Positions 16,535 through 25,427 are shown, counted from the first letter of the stretch. The stretch: 64,000 nucleotides of DNA from JOPF133 sp052144935 (GCA_052144935.1 JBKQPR010000108.1:1-64000); one strand, 5' to 3'. The notes: generated from the letters alone by a model not told the origin. Numbers and translations: made by a program.

Positions 16535-17668
16535 GTGAAGACTTCCAACCATAGCCGTTATGTCGTCAAGTCCCTGGTGCATGCCTCGTGCGTGCTGGAG
16601 GCTTTCCAATCCTCGGGCGACGTGCTCCGTTTGCGGGACGTGGTGACCCGCACCGGTTTCAATAAGGGCATGTGTTTCCGCCTGCTCTACACGCTGCACC
16701 AATGCGGGTTCCTGGACAAGGTGGGTGAGAACCATTACCGCTTGGCTTCGGAGGTCCGGCGGCGCAGGCTATACCGCATTGGGTACGCGGCGCAAGGGCA
16801 GGATTCTTCCTTCGACCGGGAAGTCCGCAACGGCTTGACGCAGGCGGCTGAGCGCGAGCACGTGGAGTTGATCACCGTGGACAACCGCTACCAGCCGAAG
16901 ATTGCCCTGCGCAGCGCCGATTACCTGATCCGCGAGCAGGTGGACCTGGTGATCGAGTTTCAGACCGACGAGCTGATCGCGCCGGCCATCGCTTCCAAGT
17001 ACCTGGAGGCCAGCATTCCGTTCATCGCCATCGATATTCCGCATCCCGGCGCGACTTACTTCGGAGCCAATAACTACCAGGCCGGGTTGATGGGCGGCAA
17101 CTATCTGGGCCGCTGGGCCAAGAAACACTGGAACGGCGAGCCGGACCAGATCCTGCTGATCGAGATACAGCGGGCCGGATCGCTGCCCAAGGCGCGCATG
17201 CGCGGCCTGGTGGCGGGTATCGGCGAGGTGGTGCGGATTGCGGACCATTGCCGCACCGTGAACATCGACGGCGATGGGCAGTTTCAAACCTCGCTGGAGC
17301 GGGTCCGCAAGCACCTGCGGGAATCCAAAGCCCGGCGCGTGCTGGTGGGGGCGGCCAACGATTCGTGCGCGCTGGGGGCGTTGCGGGCCTTTCAGGAGGC
17401 CGGGCGCGCCAGCGAGTGCGTCATCGTGGGGCAGAACGCGGAGCCGGAGGTGCGTGCCGAGCTGCGGCTGCCGCACACCCGGCTGATCGCCTCGGTGGCA
17501 TTCTTCCCGGAGAAGTACGGCGACGGGCTGATCCGCCTGGCGCTGGACATTCTGGCGCGCAAGCCGGTGCCGCCCGCGGTGTTCACCAATCACCAGGTGA
17601 TCACGCCCGACAACGTGGACCACTTCTACCCCAACGACAGTTTGCTGGCGGCGCCGGCGCAGGCTTGA
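16535..17668 (+). CDS. IclR-type HTH fused to a sugar-binding (PBP1) domain
   Basis: 377 residues from a GTG at 16535; a TTG at 16481 in the same frame is possible. Residues 10-75 form an IclR-like winged helix (VLEAFQSSGDVLRLRDVVTR, then FNKGMCFRLLYTLHQCGFL). Residues 90-375 are a type-1 periplasmic-binding fold like ribose-binding proteins: DYLIREQVDLVIEFQTDE, IDIPHPGATYFGANNYQAG, ALGALRAFQEAG, SVAFFPEKYGDGL. There is no signal peptide, so it acts in the cytoplasm, probably as a sugar-responsive repressor. LacI proteins use the same sensor with a different HTH, so the pairing is unusual. No target operon is adjacent. Confidence 0.8.
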   Translation: MKTSNHSRYVVKSLVHASCVLEAFQSSGDVLRLRDVVTRTGFNKGMCFRLLYTLHQCGFLDKVGENHYRLASEVRRRRLYRIGYAAQGQDSSFDREVRNGLTQAAEREHVELITVDNRYQPKIALRSADYLIREQVDLVIEFQTDELIAPAIASKYLEASIPFIAIDIPHPGATYFGANNYQAGLMGGNYLGRWAKKHWNGEPDQILLIEIQRAGSLPKARMRGLVAGIGEVVRIADHCRTVNIDGDGQFQTSLERVRKHLRESKARRVLVGAANDSCALGALRAFQEAGRASECVIVGQNAEPEVRAELRLPHTRLIASVAFFPEKYGDGLIRLALDILARKPVPPAVFTNHQVITPDNVDHFYPNDSLLAAPAQA

Positions 17669-17965
17669 GCGGCCGGGCGGAGAAGAGGCCAAGCGGGGCA
17701 GGCCCGTTTTGGAAAGGGTAAGTTTTGCCCCATCCCCTGTTCCTCGATGGACAGGCTTTAGAACGGTTCCAACTTCTGGCGATTTTCGGCGATGCGCTCC
17801 CCCATTTGCTCGATGGTTGAGTTTTGAGAATGTTGTTCTTGAGCCAGTTTTGCCGCCGCCGACCGCGAATTACACCGGCGCGCCCTGACATTGCACCGGC
17901 GCGCCCTTGGACTCCTGCCCGTTACCGTGCTAATCTTCTCCCGGTTTAAAATACGGAGAGACGCT
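17669..17965. other. Intergenic region with a 14-bp direct repeat
   Basis: CACCGGCGCGCCCT occurs at 17873-17886 and again at 17894-17907, start-to-start spacing 21 nt (two helical turns), upstream of the antitoxin gene. TTACCG at 17922 and TTAAAAT at 17946 could be a promoter. On the minus strand at 17758 a short protein-like tail (EQHSQNSTIEQMGERIAENR) may be a gene remnant. Confidence 0.45.
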
Positions 17966-18166
17966 ATGAACACGATTCAAGAGATCGAACGCGCAATACA
18001 GGCGCTTACACCCCGTGAACTGGAAGAACTGTACTCATGGCTCGACCAGAATTGCCCGCAGCCCATCGATACCCGCATTCAATCCGACCTTGCCGCAGGC
18101 CGTCTCGATAAAGCGATTTCCCGCGCTTTGGACGACGAGAAAAACGGTCGCGTTCAACCACTTTAG
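17966..18166 (+). CDS. Small antitoxin-like protein
   Basis: 66 residues with a good ribosome site (GGAGAG, 7 nt spacing). The sequence IQEIERAIQALTPRELEELY...WLDQ, then DLAAGRLDKAISRALDDEKNG, is characteristic of short antitoxins paired with RelE/ParE-like toxins. The damaged toxin gene starts 12 nt downstream. It probably binds the toxin through its C-terminal helix, and may bind the direct repeats upstream. Confidence 0.75.
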   Translation: MNTIQEIERAIQALTPRELEELYSWLDQNCPQPIDTRIQSDLAAGRLDKAISRALDDEKNGRVQPL

Positions 18167-18178
18167 ACACGCGGCTTG

Positions 18179-18447
18179 ATGGAACACCGCGCCACCTCCG
18201 AATTCTGGCAGCACTATCATGCGCTCCCCCCGCACATCCGCACCAGCGCCGACAAGCAGTTTTCCTTGCTGGAAGGGAACCCGCACATCCCTCATTGCAA
18301 TTGAAGAAAATCGGTGAACGCCACGGGGAGGAAATTTATTCCGCTCGGGTGACGTTGAGTTATCGCGCCCTTGCGGTGAAACGGTCCTATGGCTTCTTGT
18401 GGTTCTGGATCGGCGACCACGAAACCTACGAACACCTCATCGCTTAG
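18179..18447 (+). pseudogene. RelE/ParE-like toxin, frameshifted
   Basis: The first frame starts at ATG 18179 (HRATSEFWQHYHALPPHIRT, then QFSLLEGNPH) and stops at 18304. The following frame continues the family sequence (LQLKKIGERHGEEIYSARVT, LSYRALAVKR, WFWIGDHETYEHLI) to a stop at 18447. A single-base shift near 18285-18300 therefore splits a typical 88-90 residue toxin. Either the toxin is inactivated, the assembly has an error, or a programmed shift is used; inactivation is most likely. Confidence 0.75.
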
Positions 18448-18546
18448 TGCCGAAAAGGGGTTCCCTTGGGGACCGCCTTCCGGCGGCGCATAGTCCGGCG
18501 TTATGTAAACTTCTGTGGGGAGGAGCAGCGACGAGCGACACGTCCC

Positions 18547-18783
18547 CTACATGCCCGGCCATTCAGGCTCATCACGCCGCCCTGGGTCTCGCGGTATCCC
18601 CAATTCACCAGTACGGGTGTCAAAAGCAACCAGATGGCCAAGGTCACCGGTAAACTGCAGTCCAGCAAACACCCCCTGTGCTTCGGCGGTCGTGTCCGGA
18701 TGGATCACGCTTTTACAGACGATCACGCCGAGCAGCAGCGCGACGACGGTCAGAACGGCTTTGGTGTAGAGGTCTGGTTTCAT
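18547..18783 (-). CDS. Small membrane-anchored hypothetical protein
   Basis: 78 residues from ATG 18783: MKPDLYTKAVLTVVALLLG opens with one hydrophobic helix, followed by a soluble part with FDTRTGELGIP. Short proteins of this form (charged start, single helix, FDTRTGE) are common in Acidobacteriota; the role is unknown. The frame extends upstream to 18876 but that extension lacks coding character. Confidence 0.65.
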   Translation of the reverse strand: MKPDLYTKAVLTVVALLLGVIVCKSVIHPDTTAEAQGVFAGLQFTGDLGHLVAFDTRTGELGIPRDPGRRDEPEWPGM

Positions 18784-19318
18784 GGGTGATGGCAGCAATT
18801 CCGGATTGAAAGCTGCGGAGCGCCGTGTCGCTTCGCTATACCATTGGGCTCCATCCGGACCACCCCCAAATCCCACTCAATGAAATCGCTGCCCCGCGGC
18901 GCTTCTTCTTCCGTCCCGGTGACGGCCGGCGGGGCCGCGCGGCCGGGTCGCAAACTTCGCCTGCCAACAGTTCCTTTCCCTCCAGCCACTTGCCGGCCTC
19001 ACCCACGCGCCAGGCCCATCTCGAATGGTATATGTCGGGTGAGGGCCGCCAAATGTCTGAGTCCATCGCGTCGAAAGGCCAACTCGGCCCCCGTCCGGAG
19101 GCCGCCCTCTTCCCTGGCGCCGTCGGCCAAGCGCTGGGAGCGGAGGGAGAGTTTCTCAGCCCGATCGGCGCCGGACTGTTCGCCGGCCTCCGTGGACCCA
19201 CGCCAGGAACCCCACCGCTCCGCTGGCGGCCAAGAAGCCGCTGCACTGGCAGCCCCTCCGGCCTGTGGAAATCTCTCTTCCGCTGCCAATCCCAAACCCG
19301 GGTCCGGGGCATCTATTG

Positions 19319-19625
19319 GACCTTGCGCACGGATTTACCGAACGAACCCATTTCCGAGGCTCAACACGAATCCCTTCAAGCACTTGCGCCGTCTCCGAAC
19401 GAACCCGTTTCCCCGCTGGAAGGCCCCTCTCCCGGCGCGCCGAAGCTTTTCTTCGGTTTCGAGCCCCCACGCGAGTGCCGGGGCGCCCCTTGGGCCCGCC
19501 GCGCCATCGGGGAATCCGGTCCGATCAAAGCCTTGCGCACGGATTCACCGAACGAACCCATTTCTGCCACTCAACTCGAACCTCGTCAACTACTTGCCGA
19601 TCTCCAAACGGACCGGTTTCCCACC
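19319..19625. repeat. Intergenic repeat array with 210-bp period
   Basis: Four units of CCGAACGAACCCATTTC-like sequence begin at about 19337, 19395, 19547 and 19605. Spacing is 58 nt within each pair and 210 nt between pairs. The flanking CCTTGCGCACGGATT is shared by both pairs. The remaining gap 18880-19820 contains no supported gene; the open frame through it is an artefact upstream of the real start at 19821. Confidence 0.75.
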
Positions 19626-19820
19626 TGCAACACGGCCGCCGCTGGCATCTGCCAAGTCCCACGCTCCCAGACCCGCCCCGAGCCTCGCCCCTCCCATCGG
19701 CCCACCCCTCCTCTCCCGTGTGCTGTCCGCGAAACCTCTGCGCCCCGGCGCGGAAAAAGCCCTGCTCGGCGCCCTACCGGCCCGCAGTACGCTAAACTGG
19801 GAGTCACACTAGGCGGATAC

Positions 19821-21299
19821 TTGAGGTTTGTCCTTTCAGCATTCCTGGCCCTGGCTTGCGGGGCGAGGGCCGCGTCGCCCGAACTCGGCCAGTTGGACGC
19901 CAGTCCCGTGCTGTTCACGGTGATGGCGGCGATCAACGCGGCGGGCTATGACGCCGGTCTGGATTCGCCCAGCAACCATCCGCTGCGCACCGAGATTCGC
20001 GCCCAACTGGCCAGCCGCAACATCCCTTCGCTGGCCGCCATCAAGGAATTCTACGCCAGGCACAAGCGGAGGGATCCGGCGCAAGAGCTGTCGCAGTACA
20101 TCTCCTTTGGGCTGACCTGCGGCGGACCGCCGGACTTCGGCTTCAAACAGCGCGAGATCGACGTTCCGCCGGAAGTCAGCGGAATGAAGGATCTGTCGCC
20201 GCTGCTGGCCCGGTTCTACGAGGAGGCCGATATCGGGAGCCTGTGGAAGCGCGCGCAGGGCGATATCGATCGCTACATCGCGCGGTATCACAATCTGGTG
20301 GCCGACGCGGTCTTGCAGTCGAATGTGTATCTGCGGCAACAGACCTCCGGGTACAAGGGGCGGCGTTTCCAGATTTTCATCGAACTGCTGGCGCCGCCCA
20401 ACCAGGTGCAGGCGCGCACCTACGGGAACGAAGACTTCATCGTGGTGACGCCGTCGAGGACGCCGTACATTTTCGAGATCCGCCACGCTTACCTGCGTTA
20501 CCTGCTGGACCCCATGGCCACGCACTACCAGGAGACGATCGAGCGGAAGAAAGTGCTGGCGGACCATCTGGCCCGAGTCAGAGCCTTACCCGATGCTTAC
20601 AAAGGCGACTTTCTGCAAGTAACCACCGAATCGCTGATTAAGGCGGTGGAATCGCGGCTGGATCATAAGCCGCAGATGGTGCAGCGGGCCTTGCTCGAAG
20701 GTTACATCCTGGCGCCGTACTTTGCCGAGGCGCTGCCGCGGTACGAAAAGCAGGATGCGTCGATGCTGGTGTATTACCCGGAGTTAGTGGGGTCGATCGA
20801 CCTGATGCGGGAAGACGCGCGGCTGTCGGCGGTGCAGTTCAATAAGGAACCCGCCGAGCCGCCGGTCGTGAAGGCCGCCGCGCCCGAGCCCGCGCCGCTT
20901 ACCGGCGTAGCCAAGACCCTTGACGACGCCGAGAATCTGTACCTGAAGCGGGCCGAGGCTCCGGACAATCTGGCGCAATCCAAGAAGCTCTTTCTGGAGG
21001 CGTTACAGCAGACCGCCGAAAAGCCCCAGCAAGCCGCGGCATATTACGGGCTGGCGCGCATCGCGCTGTTGGATAAGGACCCGGAGACGGCCGAAAAGCT
21101 GTTCACCAAGATCCTGGAACTGGAGCCGCAGCCGGCCGTGAAGGCCTGGGCGCTGGTGTATCTGGGCAAGCTCTCGCTGGCCGCCGGGGAGACCGGGCCG
21201 GCCGTCAAGTTTTTTCAAAGCGCTCTGAAAGTGGATGGCGCGTCGGCCAAGGCGCGCGAGGAAGCCGGGAAGGGCGTGCAGCAGGGTTCCAAAAGATAG
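19821..21299 (+). CDS. Secreted TPR-type protein of unknown function
   Basis: 492 residues from TTG 19821, with GGCGGA 6 nt upstream. The signal peptide is clear (LRFVLSAFLALACGARAAS). The large middle part is unrecognised (FTVMAAINAAGYDAGLDSPSN, VVTPSRTPYIFEIRHAYL). C-terminal TPR-like helices follow at about 360-490 (AAAYYGLARIALLDKDPETAE, WALVYLGKLSLAAGETGPA). It probably works in the periplasm as an interaction platform. The next TPR gene follows after 26 nt, suggesting an operon. Confidence 0.75.
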   Translation: MRFVLSAFLALACGARAASPELGQLDASPVLFTVMAAINAAGYDAGLDSPSNHPLRTEIRAQLASRNIPSLAAIKEFYARHKRRDPAQELSQYISFGLTCGGPPDFGFKQREIDVPPEVSGMKDLSPLLARFYEEADIGSLWKRAQGDIDRYIARYHNLVADAVLQSNVYLRQQTSGYKGRRFQIFIELLAPPNQVQARTYGNEDFIVVTPSRTPYIFEIRHAYLRYLLDPMATHYQETIERKKVLADHLARVRALPDAYKGDFLQVTTESLIKAVESRLDHKPQMVQRALLEGYILAPYFAEALPRYEKQDASMLVYYPELVGSIDLMREDARLSAVQFNKEPAEPPVVKAAAPEPAPLTGVAKTLDDAENLYLKRAEAPDNLAQSKKLFLEALQQTAEKPQQAAAYYGLARIALLDKDPETAEKLFTKILELEPQPAVKAWALVYLGKLSLAAGETGPAVKFFQSALKVDGASAKAREEAGKGVQQGSKR

Positions 21300-21325
21300 A
21301 AGACAACCGATAAGAGGAGTTAGGC

Positions 21326-22090
21326 ATGAAAAGAACGATCATCACCGGCCTCCTGGCATTGGCGGCGGGTATGTTGGGCCTGCTGGCGCAGCAGAAGGGG
21401 ATGGTGACTGGCGCTAAGTCGCAGGGCGAGTCGGATGCTGTAATGGCGCTCATGCAACAGGCGCAGGGGAGCAACTGGGACGGGGTCATCAAGGCGGCCG
21501 ACGACCTGGTTACTAAGTACTCCGACACCTCCTTCAAAGAAATCGCCCTGTACCTGGAGGCCACCGCCTACCGGCAGAAGCGCGACAACGAGAAGGCGCA
21601 GATTTACTGCGAGCGCGTGCTGGATATGAATCCCAAGCATTACAACGCCGCCTTGATGCTGGGCGAGATTCTAGCCATCACAACGCGGGAGAACGATCTG
21701 GACAAAGAGGAGAAATTGACCCGCGCGGAAAAGCTGCTCAACGATTCGATCGCCAACGTGCAGGCCGCCCCCAAGCCGAACCAACAGATCACCGACGCGC
21801 AGTGGGACGAGGGCAAGAAGCAGATCGCGGCCGAAGCGCACAACGATCTGGGTTTGGTGAATCTGACGCGCAAGAAATACGATGCGTCCGTCACCGAATT
21901 CCGGACCGCGCAGGAGATGGATCCGCAGCCGGCCTTCCAGGTGCGGCTGGCTTCGGCGCTGCAGTCCTCCGGTAAGAACGACGACGCGATCGCCATTTGC
22001 GACAAGCTGCTGGCCGACCCCAATCTGCACCCGCAAATCAAGGCGGTGGCCGAGAACGTGAAGAAGCTCGCCACGGCGGCGAAGAAGTAA
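21326..22090 (+). CDS. TPR repeat protein (exported)
   Basis: 254 residues with a signal peptide (ITGLLALAAGMLGLLAQQ). Tetratricopeptide-like helices fill the rest: FKEIALYLEATAYRQKRDN, YCERVLDMNPKHYNAALMLG, AHNDLGLVNLTRKKYDASV. A good ribosome site (AGAGGAG) precedes it. It lies between another TPR gene and rnc, with gaps of 26 and 14 nt. The likely role is as a periplasmic scaffold. Confidence 0.8.
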   Translation: MKRTIITGLLALAAGMLGLLAQQKGMVTGAKSQGESDAVMALMQQAQGSNWDGVIKAADDLVTKYSDTSFKEIALYLEATAYRQKRDNEKAQIYCERVLDMNPKHYNAALMLGEILAITTRENDLDKEEKLTRAEKLLNDSIANVQAAPKPNQQITDAQWDEGKKQIAAEAHNDLGLVNLTRKKYDASVTEFRTAQEMDPQPAFQVRLASALQSSGKNDDAIAICDKLLADPNLHPQIKAVAENVKKLATAAKK

Positions 22091-22104
22091 CCGGCGCCCG
22101 TCCC

Positions 22105-22869
22105 ATGCACACGGAGCCGGCCACCCTGGAAGAGAGAATCGCCTATCGGTTTTCGAGCCAGGAGTTACTGCGCCGCGCGCTGACGCATAGTTCTCTGGCC
22201 AACGAATCGCGCGGCGGCCCCGCTCCGCTGTGCGATAACGAACAGCTCGAATTTCTGGGCGATTCGGTGCTGGGGTTTCTGATCGCGGAAGGTCTGGTGC
22301 GCCGCTTCCCGGAAGCGCACGAGGGCGAACTGTCGCGCCTGAAAGCGCACCTGGTGAGCGCGGCGCATCTGCACGGGGTGGCGCGCCGGCTGGACCTGGG
22401 CAGCCATCTGGACTTGGGTCGCAGCGAGGAGATGAGCGGGGGCCGCGCCAAGAAGACCCTCCTGGTGGACGCTCTGGAAGCGGTGATCGCGGCGATATTC
22501 CTGGATGGCGGTCTGGAACCCGCGCGCGCGTTCGTATTCGGCCATGTGCTGGACGCGCCGTTCGCGGCCGACGAGGAGGCCGGCACCGACATCCAGCCGG
22601 CCATCACCAACTTCAAGAGCGCCTTGCAGGAGCTGGCGCAATCGCGCAAGCTGCCTCAGCCGCGCTACACCATTGTGCGGGAGCGCGGCCCGGAGCATTC
22701 CAAGACTTTCACAGTGGAAGTGCGGCTGGGCAATGATTGGATGGGGCAGTCGGAAGGCCGCACCAAGAAGGTGGCGGCGCAACGGGCCGCGCGCGGACTC
22801 TACGAACGGTTGCTGCGGGCGGAGCCTAGCGAGGCTGAGGGGGCGGGAGTTGGCGAACCGCAGCCTTAG
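22105..22869 (+). CDS. rnc: Ribonuclease III
   Basis: 254 residues. The RNase III domain carries the catalytic signature NEQLEFLGDSVLGFLI (about 46-61) and the second acidic site in LLVDALEAVIAAIFLDGG. The double-stranded RNA-binding domain follows at about 172-240 (NFKSALQELAQSRKLPQPRY, GRTKKVAAQRAARGLYERLL). It cleaves double-stranded RNA in rRNA and mRNA processing. Length is slightly above the E. coli enzyme because of a short C-terminal tail. Confidence 0.95.
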   Translation: MHTEPATLEERIAYRFSSQELLRRALTHSSLANESRGGPAPLCDNEQLEFLGDSVLGFLIAEGLVRRFPEAHEGELSRLKAHLVSAAHLHGVARRLDLGSHLDLGRSEEMSGGRAKKTLLVDALEAVIAAIFLDGGLEPARAFVFGHVLDAPFAADEEAGTDIQPAITNFKSALQELAQSRKLPQPRYTIVRERGPEHSKTFTVEVRLGNDWMGQSEGRTKKVAAQRAARGLYERLLRAEPSEAEGAGVGEPQP

Positions 22870-22880
22870 TTAGCAGGAGA

Positions 22881-23009
22881 GGCCCCGCTTTTCACCACGG
22901 AGGCACTGAGTACGCGGAGGAAGCACGGAGAAGAAAACCGAGAAAACTCCTTTGGTTTTCTCCGCGCTTCCTCCGTGTTCTCCGTGCCTCCGTGGTAAAA
23001 AGCGGGGCC
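22881..23009. repeat. Long inverted repeat between convergent genes
   Basis: Arms at 22881-22906 and 22984-23009 are near-complementary (CACCACGGAGGCAC against GTGCCTCCGTGGT, extended by the AAAGCGGGGCC side). The internal part is also partly palindromic (GAAAAC against GTTTTC). It lies between the 3' ends of rnc and the M20 gene and would form a long hairpin, possibly a bidirectional terminator. CCTCCGTG/CACGGAGG-rich repeats of this kind are widespread intergenic elements. Confidence 0.75.
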
Positions 23010-23034
23010 CCACCCTCGCCTGCGGGGCCCCGCT

Positions 23035-24660
23035 CTACTGCGCCGCCGGGCGCACCGTCGGATAAGTGATGCCTAACTGCTGCAGATAAGTGTCGTACTT
23101 CGAGGGATCGTAATACAGCTCCTTCATGCGCGGGCGGTATTGCTCCATGATCTTCTGGTTGAGCCAGATGGCCGGCTTGTCTCCGTCGCGGATGAAGCTC
23201 TTGTATTTCGTTTCCTTGGTTTGCACGTTGTTGAAGTAATCCCAGGCCTTGGCCACCAGCTCGGGATGCACCAGGATATCGAGCATGGTCATGGCCTGCA
23301 CCTTGGCGCCCGCGATGACGCCTTTGTGGGCGATGGGCGTGGCCATGGCGATGCCGTCCGCCCAGTTATGGCCCGGCCCGCCGGGAATGTTGGAGGGATA
23401 GCGCAGCGTCACGGTGGGAACGTTCCAGGAAACGTCGCCGATATCGTCGGAGCCGCCGCCGGTGGGCATATTGGCCCCTCCGGGCCCTCCCTCGCCCGCG
23501 TCGGGCGCCGGCGGCCGCGGCACCCGCATCTCCGGAATTCGCGTAGCCAGGCCGTTCACCCGCACTTTCAACTCGGTTTGCAGGGCGCGGGCCAGCTTTT
23601 GATCGTCGTCCGACCATTGCGGCAACCCCACCTTCTTGATGTTCTCGTACATATCTTCGGCGATCGCTTTGTTGAAGTGGCCGGGCCAGGCGCTGCCCAG
23701 CAGGCGCGAGGTGTAAGTGGTGTCGGTCATCAGCGTGCCGGCTTTGGCCATGTTATCGCCGATGCGCCACATATCCATGATGTGGTCGTAATCGGCTTCG
23801 CGGAAGTAATACCACACGCTGGCGGTGGGCGGCACTACATTGGGCTGGTCGCCGCCGTTGGTGATGACGTAGTGCGAGCGCTGTGCCAGGCGCAGATGCT
23901 CGCGACGGAAGTTCCAGCCCACGTCCATCAGCTCGACGGCGTCCAGCGCGCTGCGGCCGCGCCAGGGCGCTCCTGCCGCGTGGGCGCTCTCGCCTTTGAA
24001 AAGATACTCCACCGAAACCAGCCCGTTCTGATTGAGGGACGGCCCCCAGGAGACCATCATGTTGCTGGCCACGTGAGTAAACAGGCAGACATCCACATTC
24101 TTGAAAAGGCCGGCGCGCACGAAGTAGGCCTTGGCGGCGACCTCCTCTTCGGCCACGCCCGGCCAAAGCTGCAGGGTCCCTTGCAGGTGCTCGCGCTCCA
24201 TCACCTTCTTCACCGCCAGGGCGGCGATGATGTTGAGCGGCACGCCGGAGTTGTGGCCTTCGCCATGGCCGGGCGCGCCTTCGATCAGCGGCTCGTGCCA
24301 CGCCACGCCGGGCTTTTGGGAGGCCTGCGGGATGTCGTCGATATCCGAGCCCAGCGAAATCACCGGCTTGCCGGACCCCCAGGTGGCCACCCACGAAGTG
24401 GGGATGCCGGCGATGCCCCGCTCGATCTTGAAGCCTTCCTTTTCCAGGATGCCGCTGAGGTACTTGGTGGTCTCGAACTCCTGCATTCCCAGCTCGCCGA
24501 AGCTGTAGACGCTATCGACCATGACCTGCGCCTGTTTCTTCATAGCGTCGATCTGGCCCACCAGATCGGCCTTGATGGCGGCCTCCTTTTCGGCGGTGAC
24601 TTTCGGCTGCGCCAGGGCCGCGGCGGCGGCCACGAGCGCGAGTACGGCGGCTTTTCGCAT
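23035..24660 (-). CDS. M20 family amidohydrolase (aminobenzoyl-glutamate-hydrolase-like)
   Basis: 541 residues from ATG 24660, which has AGGAGA in front. A signal peptide (AAVLALVAAAAALAQ) sends it to the periplasm. Metal-ligand regions typical of M20 are visible: SLGSDIDDIP, GHGEGHNSGV, AEEEVAAKAYF, and a late His in GPGHNWADG. The overall order resembles AbgB-type amidohydrolases, which cleave N-acyl or p-aminobenzoyl-glutamate bonds. A Gly/Pro-rich insert lies near residues 395-420 (DAGEGGPGGANMPTGGG). It appears monocistronic. Confidence 0.85.
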   Translation of the reverse strand: MRKAAVLALVAAAAALAQPKVTAEKEAAIKADLVGQIDAMKKQAQVMVDSVYSFGELGMQEFETTKYLSGILEKEGFKIERGIAGIPTSWVATWGSGKPVISLGSDIDDIPQASQKPGVAWHEPLIEGAPGHGEGHNSGVPLNIIAALAVKKVMEREHLQGTLQLWPGVAEEEVAAKAYFVRAGLFKNVDVCLFTHVASNMMVSWGPSLNQNGLVSVEYLFKGESAHAAGAPWRGRSALDAVELMDVGWNFRREHLRLAQRSHYVITNGGDQPNVVPPTASVWYYFREADYDHIMDMWRIGDNMAKAGTLMTDTTYTSRLLGSAWPGHFNKAIAEDMYENIKKVGLPQWSDDDQKLARALQTELKVRVNGLATRIPEMRVPRPPAPDAGEGGPGGANMPTGGGSDDIGDVSWNVPTVTLRYPSNIPGGPGHNWADGIAMATPIAHKGVIAGAKVQAMTMLDILVHPELVAKAWDYFNNVQTKETKYKSFIRDGDKPAIWLNQKIMEQYRPRMKELYYDPSKYDTYLQQLGITYPTVRPAAQ

Positions 24661-24740
24661 GGATCTTCTCCTGTAGTGCACGGTGACGGGGGTGCGTATT
24701 TGAATAGTGTATGCCGGAACGGGCGGCGGTGGGGAGGGGT

Positions 24741-25184
24741 TTACTGAACAGGGCGCGGCAGGCGGACGAATGCCATCCCGACTTGTTCAAAGTGCCGGTC
24801 GGCGGTGAGCGAGTGTTGGATCCCCAACTCGCGCATGACTACAAAGCTTGTGAGATCGGTAAAGGAAATGCGCGGTTTGTCGTGATAGCGCAGGCGCAGT
24901 TGGAACGCGCGGGTGAAGCGCTCCGGCGTGACCTGTTCGATGTCTACCCGTCCCTGGCGGGAGGCTTCGAAGATCCCTTCGACAAACCGGCGAGCCACGG
25001 CGAACGGCAGTGCCGGGAAAAGCCGGGTGATGGTTTCGGCGAGCACGTAATCCGTAGTCACCCAGGCGCCCTCGTGGTTCGCCGCGGCGGTACGCATTCG
25101 CGACACCACGCCAAAGGCCGGATCGCGGGCACTTGCCAAGACGATCCATGCCCAGGTGTCTACGAAGATCCGGTCAAATGCCAT
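24741..25184 (-). CDS. VapC-like PIN domain toxin
   Basis: 147 residues. The PIN acidic residues are visible: FVDTWAW at the start (Asp9), the middle Glu in DYVLAETITRL, and SFTDLTSFVVM plus TADRHF near the end. PIN toxins are Mg2+-dependent ribonucleases. Its start overlaps the stop of the ribbon-helix-helix antitoxin gene by 11 nt, the usual arrangement. No lesion is visible, in contrast to the other toxin genes of this window. Confidence 0.85.
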   Translation of the reverse strand: MAFDRIFVDTWAWIVLASARDPAFGVVSRMRTAAANHEGAWVTTDYVLAETITRLFPALPFAVARRFVEGIFEASRQGRVDIEQVTPERFTRAFQLRLRYHDKPRISFTDLTSFVVMRELGIQHSLTADRHFEQVGMAFVRLPRPVQ

Positions 25185-25401
25185 AGAGCTTTTCGTCGAT
25201 ATCGTCGGAGATAACGGGCCCGCTGTAAATGCCCGCCACTTTTAGGATGGGGTCGTTCGCCGCTGTGAGTTTGGGAGCCCTGCGTTTGGATCCGCTCAGC
25301 TTGACGCGAATGAGTTCCGCCATGCTGGTCTTGGCCCGAAAAGCCTCTTTCCGCAGCCGTTCATGCAGTTCGTCTGGCAAAAAAACAGTGGTTCGCTTCA
25401 T
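25174..25401 (-). CDS. Ribbon-helix-helix antitoxin (VapB-like)
   Basis: 75 residues from ATG 25401. MKRTTVFLPDELHERLRKEA is a textbook RHH DNA-binding strand and helix, and MAELIRVKLSGSKRRA completes it. The C-terminal tail would bind the PIN toxin. It probably represses its own operon. An upstream ATG at 25428 lies at the symporter gene end and is less likely. Confidence 0.85.
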   Translation of the reverse strand: MKRTTVFLPDELHERLRKEAFRAKTSMAELIRVKLSGSKRRAPKLTAANDPILKVAGIYSGPVISDDIDEKLYGI

Positions 25402-25427
25402 ATCCGCAGCATAGCACATATATGCCA

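Noticed and set aside
18825..19820. 332-codon N-terminal extension of the TPR protein
   Set aside because: Composition is that of non-coding repeat DNA, and a signal peptide with ribosome site begins at 19821.
23140..24747. 535-codon open frame opposite the M20 gene
   Set aside because: Histidine/glycine-rich antisense translation of a clear hydrolase; no family features.
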